Positions 1 through 11,685 of a stretch of 64,000 bases of DNA are shown piece by piece; positions within the stretch are counted from its first letter, which is position 1; each line of letters opens with the position of its first letter. The stretch comes from Anaeramoeba flamelloides (Eukaryota > Metamonada > Anaeramoebidae): assembly GCA_027625915.1 (NCBI GenBank), contig JANTQA010000015.1, positions 3,162,001 through 3,226,000 on the forward strand. Direction: 5' to 3'. Made by a program: the position numbers and the translations under genes. The notes beneath the pieces are model-generated. The model was not told where the DNA came from and made no database searches. It was given only the letters and a program-made list of their open reading frames with translations.

Positions 1-345
1 TGTGTAATTTCTTTTATTTAAAAATCAAATCCTTTTTTTATGAATCAAAAATTTAAAATTATCACCTCACCCACTTATTAGAATGGTGATTAATGAAATT
101 ATATGTTGTTCAAAACAACATTCAATTAAACAAAAAACAAGAATAAAAATAATCATTTTCAAAGCTCTAAGTAAACTCTACGAAACTAGATGGTTTTTCA
201 AAAAAAGTTCATCTACTTATGTTATCAAACAATTACTTGAGTATTCTAGAGATACCCTACTTTAATGAACTTTAGGTAGGTTTATTACATAGTTTCATAA
301 AATATTTGGTTATTTATAAAAAAGGATTTGATTGAAAATAAAACA
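1..345. mobile_element. Short inverted-end repeat element with a 60-codon frame, copy 1
   Basis: The first 40 bases (around AAAATCAAATCCTTTTTTTA) recur inverted at about 311-340 (AAAAAAGGATTTGATT). The enclosed DNA matches the minus strand of 51835-52165. The plus-strand frame 83-265 (MVINEIICC...) aligns with the frame in the other copy over its whole length, with WFFKKSSSTYVIK against IFFKKSRSTQGIK. The left end may be cut by the window edge. Function unknown; it may be a small transposon that keeps a coding segment. Confidence 0.6.
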
Positions 346-381
346 AATTTTAGAACAATTTTCCTAATATTCACAATTAAA

Positions 382-959
382 AACCTTGTCAGGGATTTTT
401 TTAACGTCCAGTATTTTTATCCATACTATAAAAAAAAAGTTTTCAAAGAAATCCCAATTTCCAAAAAATCAAAATTTTTACCAAAAAATTGATCTTTTCC
501 TTTTTTATATTTCCAAAGGTTTAAATTTCTTCAATTTAAAATAAATTGTTTTCAAAAAGTACGCAATCAATTTAATTCGATTTAATCTAATTTTTTGTTA
601 TATTTAACACTCTATATTTGACAGAGTACAGAGTTTGTTACATTCTTGAGAAAAAAATATCTCATTTAAAAATAAAAAAAAAATCTTCGAGATCTCAAAA
701 AAGTACAAAAGAGAGACACTTTGAAACTCTAACACAGTTGTTTTCAAAATTATAAATAACAACAATTTAAATTGGAAATTGAGTGTCAATTTGGCTCTTT
801 TTTTGAAAAAATTCCTTTTTTTTGATTGTTGATTATTTAAAATCTATTAAGCTTCACATGTTGATTTGTTTTTAATTGGTATTGGGCACTTTCTTTAAAA
901 ATTACTAAATTTTATTTTTCGATTTCAAAAAAATATTTTTCACCTTACTAGCTCGACAT
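382..959. mobile_element. TTAA-flanked element, second family, copy A (left end uncertain)
   Basis: From about 480 to 959 it is collinear with 8740-9218 and 55290-55791. Shared landmarks are TTTAAATTTCTTCAATTTAAA, GTGTCAATTTGG-like text and CTTCACATGTTGATTTG. The right end CTAGCTCGACA abuts TTAA at 960-963. The left part is shorter than in the other copies and no clear left end is seen. Confidence 0.55.
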
Positions 960-1097
960 TTAAAGACAAAAATTTTATTTATTAGATTTTTTAGTAAATA
1001 CTTTTCGATAATTACAGATAAGTAGGAGATTAGAAGACTCAAAATTTTAGGATCATATTGCAGTTGTTGTGAAAAGACATTGAGAAATCATTTAATA

Positions 1098-2366
1098 GAG
1101 GTTTTGATGATAACATATATTATCCTGATATTAACAATAAAATCGCAATAGTATTAAAAAAATCGCGATTAGTCCAACTTTATCGCGAAAAATCATAAAA
1201 TCGCAATAAACAACATTATCGCGATATTCATATTATTGCGAAAAAATGAAAAATTATTTTTTTGATATCATCTGAAAAAAAATCTCTAGACTTTTACAAA
1301 GCCTTGATACTTTTACAACACTTTCACCTTTAATAATGCCAGAAAGTGTTTGTAAGGGTTCTGAACTGTCTTCAAGTGTTTGAAAGTTTTGAAAGACAGA
1401 AAACTTTTATAAAGGGAATGAGTTTGGTTGTTGTAGAAAAAAATTTTATTCTTTTCTGTTTTTTTTTTTTGAACAAAATATAAAATCTCTAACAAATTTT
1501 ATGATCAAACGAATAATTACCCATTTCAACAATACACTTGAATATAAAATATATGTGTTTTCTTAAAATGGAGTTGTTACCTTCACCATTTGTAAATAGC
1601 CAAAAAGAATAAAGAATAATTTTCATTCTTTTTGGTGATCGATCAAACAAAAACCACTAAGCTCTAATTGTGTTTTCTGTCCAAAACAAAGATTCTCAAA
1701 GAAGAAAAAGAAGAAGAAGACAAGTATTGTATAAAAAATCTTAATAATTGGTGATCATCTGGCAAGGATGTTGTGAAATCTTTTGAAGAGTTATCCAACT
1801 CCTTTTAGCTTTCTGAGAATATTGAAAATGTTTTAACCAAAGAACACATTCTTTAAAGAACAGACAAAGGGTTGGAAGTTTTAGAAGGTCTTTTATTCAA
1901 CTCAATTTACAACACGATTAACTGAAAAAATATTTATTTCTCTTTAGTTCTTATTGTTATTGATCTTAAAGGATCGATAGGTTTGTCAACCAAATAAAAT
2001 GAAAATACAATAAAACTCTTTGATCTGATCCTTGATTGGATCAAGTATCTTTTTTGTTGTTTTTTCAAAGAATAACTTTTTTTCACCTAATCTATTTTTT
2101 GATCAAAAAAAATTTTTTTGTTAAAATATTTCTCAATTAACCCAAAAACCCATCAACTATTATATCGCGATTACTTTTTAATCGAGATATTTTGGCATTT
2201 ATTACGATTTTTTAAGAATTATCACGATTTTATAGAATATCGCGATTTGTTATATTATCGCGATAATATTGAATATCGCGATTTTAAGATATATCGCGAT
2301 TTGATTGAAATTATCGCGATTTTTGTAACTTTATCGTGAATTATAGCATGTTATCATCAAAACCTC
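1098..2366. mobile_element. 1.27-kb TA-flanked element with ATCGCGAT arrays, copy 1 (complete)
   Basis: Perfect terminal inverted repeats begin GAGGTTTTGATGATAACAT and are flanked by TA on both sides (1096-1097, 2367-2368). Inside each end is an array of the palindrome ATCGCGAT or close variants, six on the left (1143-1240) and about ten on the right (2165-2340), at 17-21 bp spacing. The middle has no long reading frame, so this is a non-autonomous DNA transposon. It is collinear with 16430-17684 and, in part, with 27860-28564. Confidence 0.85.
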
Positions 2367-2378
2367 TAATTATTTGTC

Positions 2379-4715
2379 AAAGTTTGTAAATTTTCTGATC
2401 TTTTTATTTCCAATTCTAATAAAGGAAAATATGAAGTATTTTACTAATAAAATTAAACTTTAAAAATGATATTTAAAGTTATTTTAGAAAGTTTAACCAC
2501 TTTTTTTGTGAAGTTGTTTAATTATTGTCAGCGATATTAATCAATATCTCAATTTCCAAAAATTTATATTTCTAATTTAGTCTACTGTAACCAAAATATT
2601 TATACAATTCATTTAAAAAAATCTTCCTTTTTTCAGATGGTACTTGAAAATGAATTAATTCCATTATTTTATTGAAAACAATTTCGAACTTCAACTAATG
2701 TTTTTTTTTTTAATGTAAACTATGTTTATATACAAAAAAAAAATAATTACGGTTCTGTTTTTTTGAAAAAAGAGTTAAAAGAGAACTTTTATAAAAGATT
2801 TTGAAAAGGTGAAAAAAATTAATAAAAGATTTCAAATTTAAGGAGAAAAAAAAAAAAAGCATTTTTTTTTGCTATGTTCAGTCAAGAAATTTTGGAGATG
2901 AATGCTCATATTCAGTCACGTTTAAGAACACACAATATACGCAGGTCTTATGTTATATCGGCTACGGATGTTTCTTAACAAGCATTATACAAAAGGTTAA
3001 ATAGAAACTCATTGAAAAGTTAGCGAAATAGTTTATCCTTGTAGGATTTTAAACCAATTTAATATTAAGCTGTAATACTTCAAATTTTCAAGGGTGGTTA
3101 TAAGGTCACTTTGAAGAACATTTTATTCAAAGTACCATTAAAAAACAACAAATTATTTTTTTTTTTGATTAATTTATCTGTTCTATTGTTTATTTTTTTT
3201 TTTCATTGTTCTGTAGAGTCAGATCCTGAGTTCCAAGAATAAAAAATATCCCTATTTTTCTCATTTTTTCAAAAATCACCTATTATTATTTTTCCTTTTT
3301 GATCCCCTTCCAGACTCAAAAAAGATACAGTATCATAATCCTATTTGATTCCAGTGGTTTTTCTTCAAACTCCTCAACATAATCTTATATCAAAAAAAAA
3401 AAATTATCATATTTTTGTTCTTCCAGACTAAATAAAGAGAGATTATAAAAAATAATCAAAAAATCAAATTAAAACTAAAAAAATTCATAATCATATTTTT
3501 TAAAATTATTATTAAGGATATTTAATTATTGAACTTTCTATAAAAAATTAATAAAAAAAGATTATTAGATAATAAATATATCTATTTAAATAATAATAGC
3601 TTGAGTGATATTTTTCCTAATATTTACTGATATTTTCAAAGATCAATTTTTTTTTTTTTTAACTTGATATTTTTTAATCAAAATAGAAAATATGAAAAAT
3701 AAAGAAAAAGAAAAAATATATAAAAAAAAAAATAAAACACACAAAACAATCAAAATAAAAAATAAGATTGTAGATCAAATGAACAAAGAAATAATCTTTA
3801 AAAAAAAAAGGATCTAAACTAAGTTTCATAATAATTAGCCAATTAAAAATCAAATTTTAAATAAAAATATTTTTAATAATTGAAGTTATCTATTATAATA
3901 TAAAAATTTAGATTTTAATATTCAATACTATACTCAAGATATATTTATTTTTTGTCTAAAAATAAAAGAAAAAAAATAAAAAAAATAGTTAAAAAAAATT
4001 CGGGCTATTTATTTTGAAACAAACATTACATAAAAAATAGAAAATTTTAAAAAAGTAATAAAACCCAGCTATCGATTCTCTTCTATTTGAATAACTAAAT
4101 CTAATCTCTTTTTCATATTTGAAACCAAATTTTTCATTAATTCATCTGTTACTTCTATCCAATTTTTCATTTTCATTTTCCATTTTCACAAAAAACTGTT
4201 GAAAAAATAAAAAAGAGAAAAAATGATTTATTTGCAAACATTTCATTGTGAGAGTAAAAATTTCAAAATGATACAAAAGCAATTCATTATTCAAATGTAA
4301 GATGGGCAATTTATTATGAAATTTAGTTTAGTTGAAATAAAAATAAAAGAAAACAATCTTGGTAAATAATAACAAAAAAAAAATGTTCATATTTTGTCAT
4401 TCTCTACTTAACATCTAAAAGATATTTTATATTAATAATTAGATAAAAAGAACAACTGTTTTTTTTTTTTTTTAATTTTACTTTGTTACTAGTGTTATAT
4501 ATAAATAAAATTAATATTTTCCAGTCCAAATTTTTTTGATAGTTTTAGATATTTTCTTAAAAAAAAAAGCTTCTTGAACTTTAACTGTTAAATAACTTTA
4601 ATCATTAAATTGAAATTGTGAAATTATTAATCAGACAATTTGAAATATAATTTTTTCTCAAGCATTTAAAAAATAAATAAAAAAAAAAAAAAAAAACAAA
4701 TATTATTTTTTTCAA
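2379..4715. other. AT-rich spacer
   Basis: Apart from the small GC-raised patch at 2874-3110 I see only A/T tracts. It contains the 3' flank of the mannosidase gene (4600-4715), where several AATAAA-like words occur on the minus strand but none can be singled out. Confidence 0.6.
2874..2978 (+). CDS. Possible 34-codon small frame or orphan exon
   Basis: An ATG-to-TAA frame with balanced codon use (CAG, CGT, CGC, TCG, ACG) stands out from AT-rich surroundings (about 2874-3110 has raised GC). The peptide contains LEMNAHIQSRLRTHNIRRSY. A donor-like CGCAG|GTCTTA lies inside it at 2946, so it could be an exon of a longer gene, but I find no partner. I do not recognise it. Confidence 0.2.
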   Translation: MFSQEILEMNAHIQSRLRTHNIRRSYVISATDVS

Positions 4716-7700
4716 TTAATATTGAGTCTCAATTTCAAAAGTACGAATTTCACCCGGCAAAAGTTCAATATCTTTATTAAAAGGATATTTTACGTTATAT
4801 TGTTGATTATTGTGTTCTGATGAATGAGGCTCAGGTTTATTGCTCCATTTCCAATCCTTTCTTTGGCAGCTATTTTTATCCCAAAGCCCTGTAAGTGTAA
4901 TTTCTGTTGATTCGTCGAACTTCAAATAATCTTTAAAATAATGAAACAAATTGATGTCTACGGGTTGGTTAACATCAGAATTTGCAGTTTCGGGAGTGAT
5001 TACGTTCATCAGACGAATAATGGATTTGGGGTTATCTTTACTAATTCTTTTCAAGGACACCAAATGTGTATGGTCGGGAAAGGGTTCTTTCAACCCATTA
5101 AAACGGGGGCAATTCATCCTCGCATTGTAACCTGCAGAATACATTAAGAGGGGTGCTCTTTGATGGATGATATTACTTTTTGCTCTGCTTTGTTCTTGCT
5201 TTTCAATGGAATCAAATGTGATCCAAATTTTTTGGTTTGTGGTTGTGCCATCTAAGAGCCACCCATTCCCATAATCTGCTCGTACATGCATAAATTCAAT
5301 GGATCCTGAATCGAGAGAAGCAGCGCCTCGCGCAAAGTCATGAATAAATGTCATTTGTAGATCATTTTTTTCATCTCTTAAAGCTGCGTAACTGGTCATG
5401 GGCCTGTAGCTGGAACTGATGGAATCCCATTTTGTCCATTTGTATTTCTCAAATAATTGGAACCCAAATGAGTCAGTATAAAAATATCCGTTGGTTTCCA
5501 ATCCAACATTAAATCTAGAAATGAGTTCCTGGGGTGGTAAAATTGATCCTACATCTATTTCAATTTCAACCTCTGGGATACGTTCATATAATCTTATTGT
5601 CTGTTTTATATTGTCATCAATTGTTATTCTGACTTCTTGAACAAGATGTGAATCAGATGTATAATATTTGAAGGTTGTTACTTTCTCAGCTAATTTCGTT
5701 GCATTCTTTTCAACATTTAAAATGTAATTATTATCTCCGAGGCTGCCTATGTATTGATACCAATCGTATTCAAATGGTATTTCCCTTTCGATTTCAATGT
5801 TTTTAAGTTGAATTGGTTTCCCAGTAGATAAATCAAAAGTTATTTGGTAATATTCGTTTTCCATTGTAAATAGATTCCCTTGGATGTTAGGCAAATTCAT
5901 TTTGCTTATTTTATCAATATCACCAATTTCTATTTCTATTTCTTTTGCACTTTTAACAGCACTTTCTGTTTCAATTTCAAGACCTTCATCATTTAAATTT
6001 TCATTTCTATTTCCATTCTTGTTTCTATTTCCATTTCCATTTTGTTTTTCATTTCTATTTCTGTTTCGATTTCCATTTCCATTTTCATTTTCATTTCCAT
6101 TTCCATTTCCATTCTTGTTTTCATTTTGTTTTTCATCATCAGTAGTACTTGACACTATTGAGTAGCATTGGTAACCTAAAGGTGGTAAATATGAATAAAT
6201 AAATAATTCCTTATTTATGAATGTGTAATGGCTGGGATTAAGTTCTAGACCACCGAAATACTTTACTTTTATATCCTTCATTTCAAATAATAATAAGGTA
6301 TAATTTTCCAAAGAAATTTTGATCCATTCTTCTCTCTTCCAGGCCAAGTTATTCATCACAACTACTGCAGCTTCTTGGTGGGTTTCGATTTCTTTAACTA
6401 ATAAATCGATATTAAATTGGTAACTTATCCCTGATGCCTCTTGCATCATTATAAGAATATTATTAAGAGAATCCTTCACTAGGGATTGTCCATGTAGTAA
6501 TTGCTCCTGTACCCTTCGTAAATTAATCTGTGGACTGGTACCAGTAATTGTGTCATGATGTTGAGCAACACCCATTTCTCTTCTTAGCCATAGAATATTC
6601 TCAAAGGTTTTGGTATATATTTCATTAAAAAATTGAAATCCAGATAACGACCAAAAGAAATCTGCGGTTCTCAAAATGTTTGACGTGTAGCGTACAAGCC
6701 TTTTAACAATTGGCCACGATGTGAAATAACCTGTCCAATAGTCATTGTTTACAGTAGAGTCATATGGGAAAAAATCAAAATTTTGTGTTGTCACGGGGAA
6801 TTCCAATTCGCGAGAATACAGATCATCAAAATATTCTCTCAATGTGGAAAATTGGATGATCATATTAAATTTTTCGGGGTTTGAATTAATATAATCGATT
6901 AATAAAGACATATTGCCATATTGCCATGACGCGTGTTGGAATTTGAAATCGTCTCCAAATGTTTGTAACAAAATATTGTCTTGGAATGTTGCAGCTACAC
7001 CCTTTAACCATGTGCACAAGACGGTTGCCCTATCATCAATGTTTTCGGCGGTAATGGCTGGGTTGGTCTTTGGATCGTCTTCCCAATTAAAGCCCGGTGG
7101 TGCCGAATAGTGATGTGGTAAAACGTGTCCGAGCACCCATGGGTTATGCTCCCTCCCACTAGATGCCGATTTTGACTCGAGTCCTCTCCAGATGAATTCC
7201 AGATCCTGATCGGCCATATACAGATTCTTTAAAGATTGAGAGATCCTGTTGATTACAAAGACATCGAAGCATATGTCATTAAAGACAGTTGGGTTCCATG
7301 AAGACTCGCCAAAGGGATCAATATGCCACGCGTGCTTTGGTAACAATTCTGGGTGATCAGGGACAACGTTTTCCTTCAGCCACGTGTGGCCCTCTGTTAA
7401 TTGATCGATGTCGTCTTCAAAGTACACATTCGCGTCATCAGACATGACAATGCCACCCAAGACAAGTTCAATTTGCTTCTTTTCAACAAGCGCCTTAAAT
7501 TGCTCCCGTTGTAATTCGGTGCTGTCAGCCCACCATTGTTGAAGAAACCAGACCTCAACCCAAATGAAACGATACTCTGGATTCGCACTGCATTGCTCAA
7601 CTACACTGTCCAAGATGTGTTTAACCCTGGTTGTATAGTACCCCTCGGGTGTATCTTGCCAACCAACATCGCAATGTGAATGCGGTAATATGTGCACAGT

Positions 7701-8095
7701 AACCGGTGTTTCTGTTGTTTCAGTGACAACTACAGAAGTTTAATTTAGTAAAAATTATTTTTTTTTGTATTTTTTTGTATTTTTTTGTGTTTTTTTTGTG
7801 TTTTTTTTTTGAGAATGAGAAAAAGGTTTGGAAAAAGGATTTAATTAATTTTTCAAGTTCATAAAAAAATGGTTAAAAAACGATTAAAAGACATCATCCA
7901 AAAATAAGAAAAAAAGATCTTTGGGAAAGGTGCAAAAAGAATGATTGTGTAAAAAAAGATCGAAAAAATTTCTCAATATAAATTGATGGGGTATGTGTGT
8001 TGATGTAAAAACTGTTGTTTTATAGAAAACTGTTTACCTTTTGAAAAGGGGATTAAAAACAAACAAAAAGAAAAAAAGATGAGAAAGCTTTTCAT
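4716..8095 (-). CDS. Lysosomal/secreted-type alpha-mannosidase, glycoside hydrolase family 38
   Basis: Removes alpha-linked mannose from glycoprotein N-glycans, probably in a lysosome-like compartment. Two exons: 8095-8038 and 7729-4716, 1023 aa in all. Exon 1 encodes a classic signal peptide (MKSFLIFFSFCLFLIPFSK) and ends at donor AAAAG|GTAAAC; the acceptor is TTCTGTAG|TTG. Both sides are in phase 1, and the joined codon is Val20. Without this exon the mannosidase frame opens only at a GTG (7697) and has no Met. Catalytic landmarks: HSHCDVGW (zinc ligands His38, Asp40), HIDPFGESS (nucleophile Asp157), GDDF (likely acid/base Asp280) and AQHHDTITGT (zinc ligand His411). This order and length fit class II alpha-mannosidases of about 1000 aa. 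A 48-residue Asn-rich insert occupies residues 553-600. The 308-nt intron is AT-rich. I am sure of the family; lysosomal rather than secreted location is inferred from the signal peptide and the lack of a membrane anchor. Confidence 0.95.
5988..6131 (-). repeat. Hexanucleotide-derived Asn-X low-complexity insert in the mannosidase
   Basis: On the coding strand this stretch alternates AAT/AAC codons with GGA, GAA, AGA or AAA. It gives about 48 residues in which nearly every second residue is Asn, interrupted by Gly, Glu, Arg and Lys. The period is six bases, so it is a decayed hexamer microsatellite that has stayed in frame. It lies after the catalytic domain, between beta-domain segments of the GH38 fold, presumably in a surface loop. 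Confidence 0.85.
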
Positions 8096-8482
8096 GAGAA
8101 AAAAAAAATCCAAAAATGATTTATTTGAAGCAAAATTCGATCGAAAAATACTCTGAATAAATCCTTATTTTGTTAAAATTTCAGTTAAAATTGATCATAC
8201 AAAATTAAATTACACATAAATTTATCACTACTTTGATTTTTTACCATCTCATTTCTTTTTCGTTTTATTAAATAAACATTAAAATTATATTGAAATTTCT
8301 TCCAATTTTAGTCTTTTCCAAAGAATCTTTTTGTAAAAATTCGAAAATCGATTTTGTTCATAAAATGAAAGTAAAAGAGATAATTTTTACTTGTTTTATT
8401 CAACGATTAAAGATATCATAAAAAGAAATTACAATAGTGAAATTTTCTCAAACTGATTTAATACCCATTTTTATACTCTTAA

Positions 8483-9218
8483 GAGTTTAGTTATTACCAC
8501 GAATTTGGCCCCTACTCAAGGAGTGACTTGAATTCAAAAAACGGTATTAGGAAATTGCCCTTCTTTTGATTTAAAAAATTCAAACTAACAATAAAATATT
8601 TTCTATGGATCATCATTGAAATAAAAATTCAATTTAAAAACAAAAATTAATTGAAGATCTCATGAGCAAAAAAGGAAATTCTAAAAAAAGTTTAAAAGTG
8701 TTCTCAATATCTAAAAACTAAATTTTTAAAAAAAAATTATTCGCCTCGTTTTTTAAAATTTCGAAAAGGTGAAATTTCTTCAATTTGTAACAAATTGTTT
8801 ACTATCAGTAAAAAATCAATTAAATTTGATTTAATCAAATTTATGGTTAGATTACAACTCTCGATATTTGACAAAGCAAGGATTTTCTAACATTCTTGAG
8901 TAAATAATACCTCATTTGATAATATGAAAAAAATGAAAAAAAAAATCACCAAGATCTCAAAAAGTGCCTAAAGATTAAGACACTTCAAAATCAACAGAAT
9001 TGTTTTCAAAATGATTAATAACAACCATTCTAATTGGAAATTGAGTGTTGGTTATAGTAATTTTTTCTAAAAATGTCCTCTTTTTTGATCTTTAATTTTC
9101 GGAGATCAATTACACTTCACATGTTGGTTATTGTTTGATTGTTATTAGACACTCATTAAACAAACAAATTTTTTTTTTTCCATTTCAGAAAATTTTTTTG
9201 ACAATAATAACTGTACCC
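8483..9218. mobile_element. TTAA-flanked element, second family, copy B
   Basis: Ends: TTAA then GAGTTTAGTTATTA on the left (8479-8496), and inverted TTAA then GGGTACAGTTATTA on the right (9205-9222). Length is 736 bp with no reading frame. Collinear with 54829-55791. TTAA duplications are characteristic of piggyBac-type transposition; that assignment rests on the target site only. Confidence 0.7.
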
Positions 9219-9656
9219 TTAAGAATAATTAGAAATAAAAAAAGCACTAAAACATAAAAGTCAATAAAAGTCAAATAATTTCACTTGGATAAAGTTGGAA
9301 AATTAGTTCAAAGGATTTAACTTTTCAAAATTTTGGGTTCATTAGATCTTTTAAATATTATATTTCCAAACAAATGAGAAATCCAATTATTTCGATTTTT
9401 TTTCGTTTTTAAAATGAAGATCAAAGAAATGAAAAAAAAATATTTGACATACAGAGCTTTTGTTACAATTTTCAATCAAAATTAAAGATTTAAAAAAAAA
9501 ATTCTAATAATATTTCTTAATATTTAGATACTAACAATAAGGTTGGACTCTCAAATTAGAAAAATATTAAATAAAAATGCAAAAGTAATATAATAAAAAA
9601 ATAATAAATTCATTAAATAATTCAAGCAAAATTATTCTTTTTTCAAAATTTGTATA

Positions 9657-9886
9657 AGCTAAATTTCAAAAATACAAGAAAATTTTCCATCATAAAAAAA
9701 TTTGTTAAATTGTTTTTTTTATTGAATAAGAATGAATTTTACTATATTGTTTAGAGATAATAACCAATATAGATTAATAAATAAAAATATAGTGTAATTA
9801 TTTTTTTTTTTTGAAGACAAATAAAAATAGAAAGAAATAATAAGTAAAAAGTTTGCCACTAATTTTGATATTTGGCTTCTCTCGAT
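9657..9886. mobile_element. Short MITE sharing the ends of the Tc1-type transposon, copy 1
   Basis: TA then AGCTAAATTTCAAAAATAC at the left. The inverted counterpart GCCACTAATTTTGATATTTG closes it. The inner text (AGAGATAATAACCAATATAG, GAAAGAAATAATAAGTAAAAAG) is shared with 38533-38755 and with the 3' flank of the Tc1 transposase gene at 56603-56822. Confidence 0.7.
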
Positions 9887-10434
9887 CTACTTGAATTAAA
9901 AGTTTTTTTTTGCATTTTTTTTTTTTTTTCATTTATGACTTCGTCATTCATTATTATAAAATTTCATTTAATTATATGTGTGGTACTTACTCATTTTCTT
10001 CTTATATCCATTTTCGTCATTTTTTTTTCCTTAAAGAATAAATATTAGTAATTTCTCATTCAAAAAACATTTTTTTCAAGGAATAAAAAACCATAAACAA
10101 AAACAAGATTTTTTCTAAATTTACAATGAGTAGTAGATTCAATTTGATATTATCCAAAAAAATTTCACATTGAAAAAAAAATACTAGTAAATTTTAGTGA
10201 AATGGTCATGAGTAAATTTATGGGAGCAGGTAATCCCAGATTTATCTTCAAATACAATTTTTCAATTTTTGACTGTACATAGGATTACTATTCAAATTTA
10301 TATATTTTTTATACTAAAATAAAGTATTTATTTACAAGATAAAATCAATAATAAGTAAAAAACAACTTTATCAATTTTAGATAAAGAAATTCCCATTTTT
10401 AAAAGAATCTATTTTTTTAGAGTTCCTTTACAGT
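9887..10434. other. AT-rich spacer
   Basis: No reading frame, repeat copy or RNA motif recognised. Confidence 0.6.
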
Positions 10435-11645
10435 ATAAGGACTTGATCATTTTGTTGAATTTTTAGATACAAAGTACATAAAAAGAACAATTTTTCAGAA
10501 CCATTTTTTTTTTTTTTTTCTGAAATTTCACTTTTTTATAATTTCTAATAATTTGAACGGGTATATAATATTGAAATTTAATCATATTTAAAAATAAACA
10601 GAACAATAAATTAAATATTGTATCTCTGAAGATTAGAAAAATTGATAATTTATTTTATTCTCAATATTTTAACAAATATCATGAAATTAAACAAGATTTC
10701 ATTATATTTTTTTCCAAATAATCTGAGTATAAACCGATCTTGTTATTATTAAAATCAGATATTTTTTAATACAGTAAGTTCCACTTTTAAGATACAAATT
10801 TTCAACTAACTTTAAGGTACAAAAAATCTCAAATTAAGGCACAAAATTTGGAATTTTTTATTTTACAATTTATTTTATTAGAATCTGAATTTTGTGTCTT
10901 AATTTGAGATTTTTTGTATCTTAAATTTCGTTGAAAGTTTGTGTCTTAAAAGTGGAACTGATTTTATCTGTTTTTTTTTATAAAATAGAATTGTTAATAT
11001 GAATTAATTTTATTTTTTGGATAATCTTTAAACAAAATTAAGAATAATTATTAAAATTTTATAAGTAATTATAGTCTTTTTTTATTATTAATACCTTGAA
11101 GATTTAAGATTGGGTTATTAGTTATTATTTTGTTATATTTTAAATTGTAATTTCCAAGTTGTAAAAAAGTGTTTTGTTGGGGATTGTTTAAATTAATCAT
11201 TTGTAATTTTTTATGAATTTATTTTTTACAACAAGAAAAAATGTGACTGAAATTTGTATTAAATAAATAAATTATATTTTTTAAAATTTTTAAATCATTA
11301 TTCAGTATATTTTTTTGGAATTAAGATATTTTTTTTTATTCTCTTTTATTTTAACAATTAAGTTTTTTTTTTTTAAAGATATTTTTATATATTTTCTTAA
11401 AGACAATCAGATTTTTTTCTTTTTCAGAGAAAATATTTTTTTTTTGAAATAATTCAAAAAGGTGTTGAATTTGGAACTTTTAAAAAATGTATAAAAGGGA
11501 TGTCTTTTAAAAAGAGAACTCATTTCTAAAAATATCATTTAAAAGTACATTTACATTTGTGTAATAATCAGATTTTTATTTCATTTAGGCAATTTCAAGA
11601 TGCCTAAATTTGGTTGGATATTTCTTTTAAATTTACTTGAAGGTT

Positions 11646-11676
<31 letters not shown>

Positions 11677-11681
11677 ATCCC
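10435..11681. mobile_element. 1.2-kb TTAA element (GGGACTAG family), copy 3, old, with a MITE inside
   Basis: Diverged relative of 45164-46372 in the same orientation. It matches at AATATTGTATCTCTGAAGAT, GTATAAACCGATCTTG, and near the end at TCAGATTTTTATTTCATT. The right end AAACTAATCCC precedes TTAA at 11682. A (TA)n run has grown at 11646-11670. A 195-bp palindromic MITE interrupts it at 10772. Confidence 0.65.
10772..10964. mobile_element. 195-bp palindromic MITE, copy a
   Basis: Starts TA then CAGTAAGTTCCACTTTTAAG and reads back as its own complement (GTCTTAAAAGTGGAACTG). The right terminus is decayed. Nested in an old TTAA element. Confidence 0.8.
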
Positions 11682-11685
11682 TTAA

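Noticed and set aside
1140-2340. ATCGCGAT arrays could be mistaken for a CRISPR-like or satellite array
   Set aside because: Repeats are 8 bp, mirrored between the two ends of a TA-flanked element, and spacers are AT filler; the DNA is eukaryotic.
5884-6165. 93-codon plus-strand frame of Phe/Pro/Ser repeats
   Set aside because: It is the antisense of the Asn-X repeat in the mannosidase gene.
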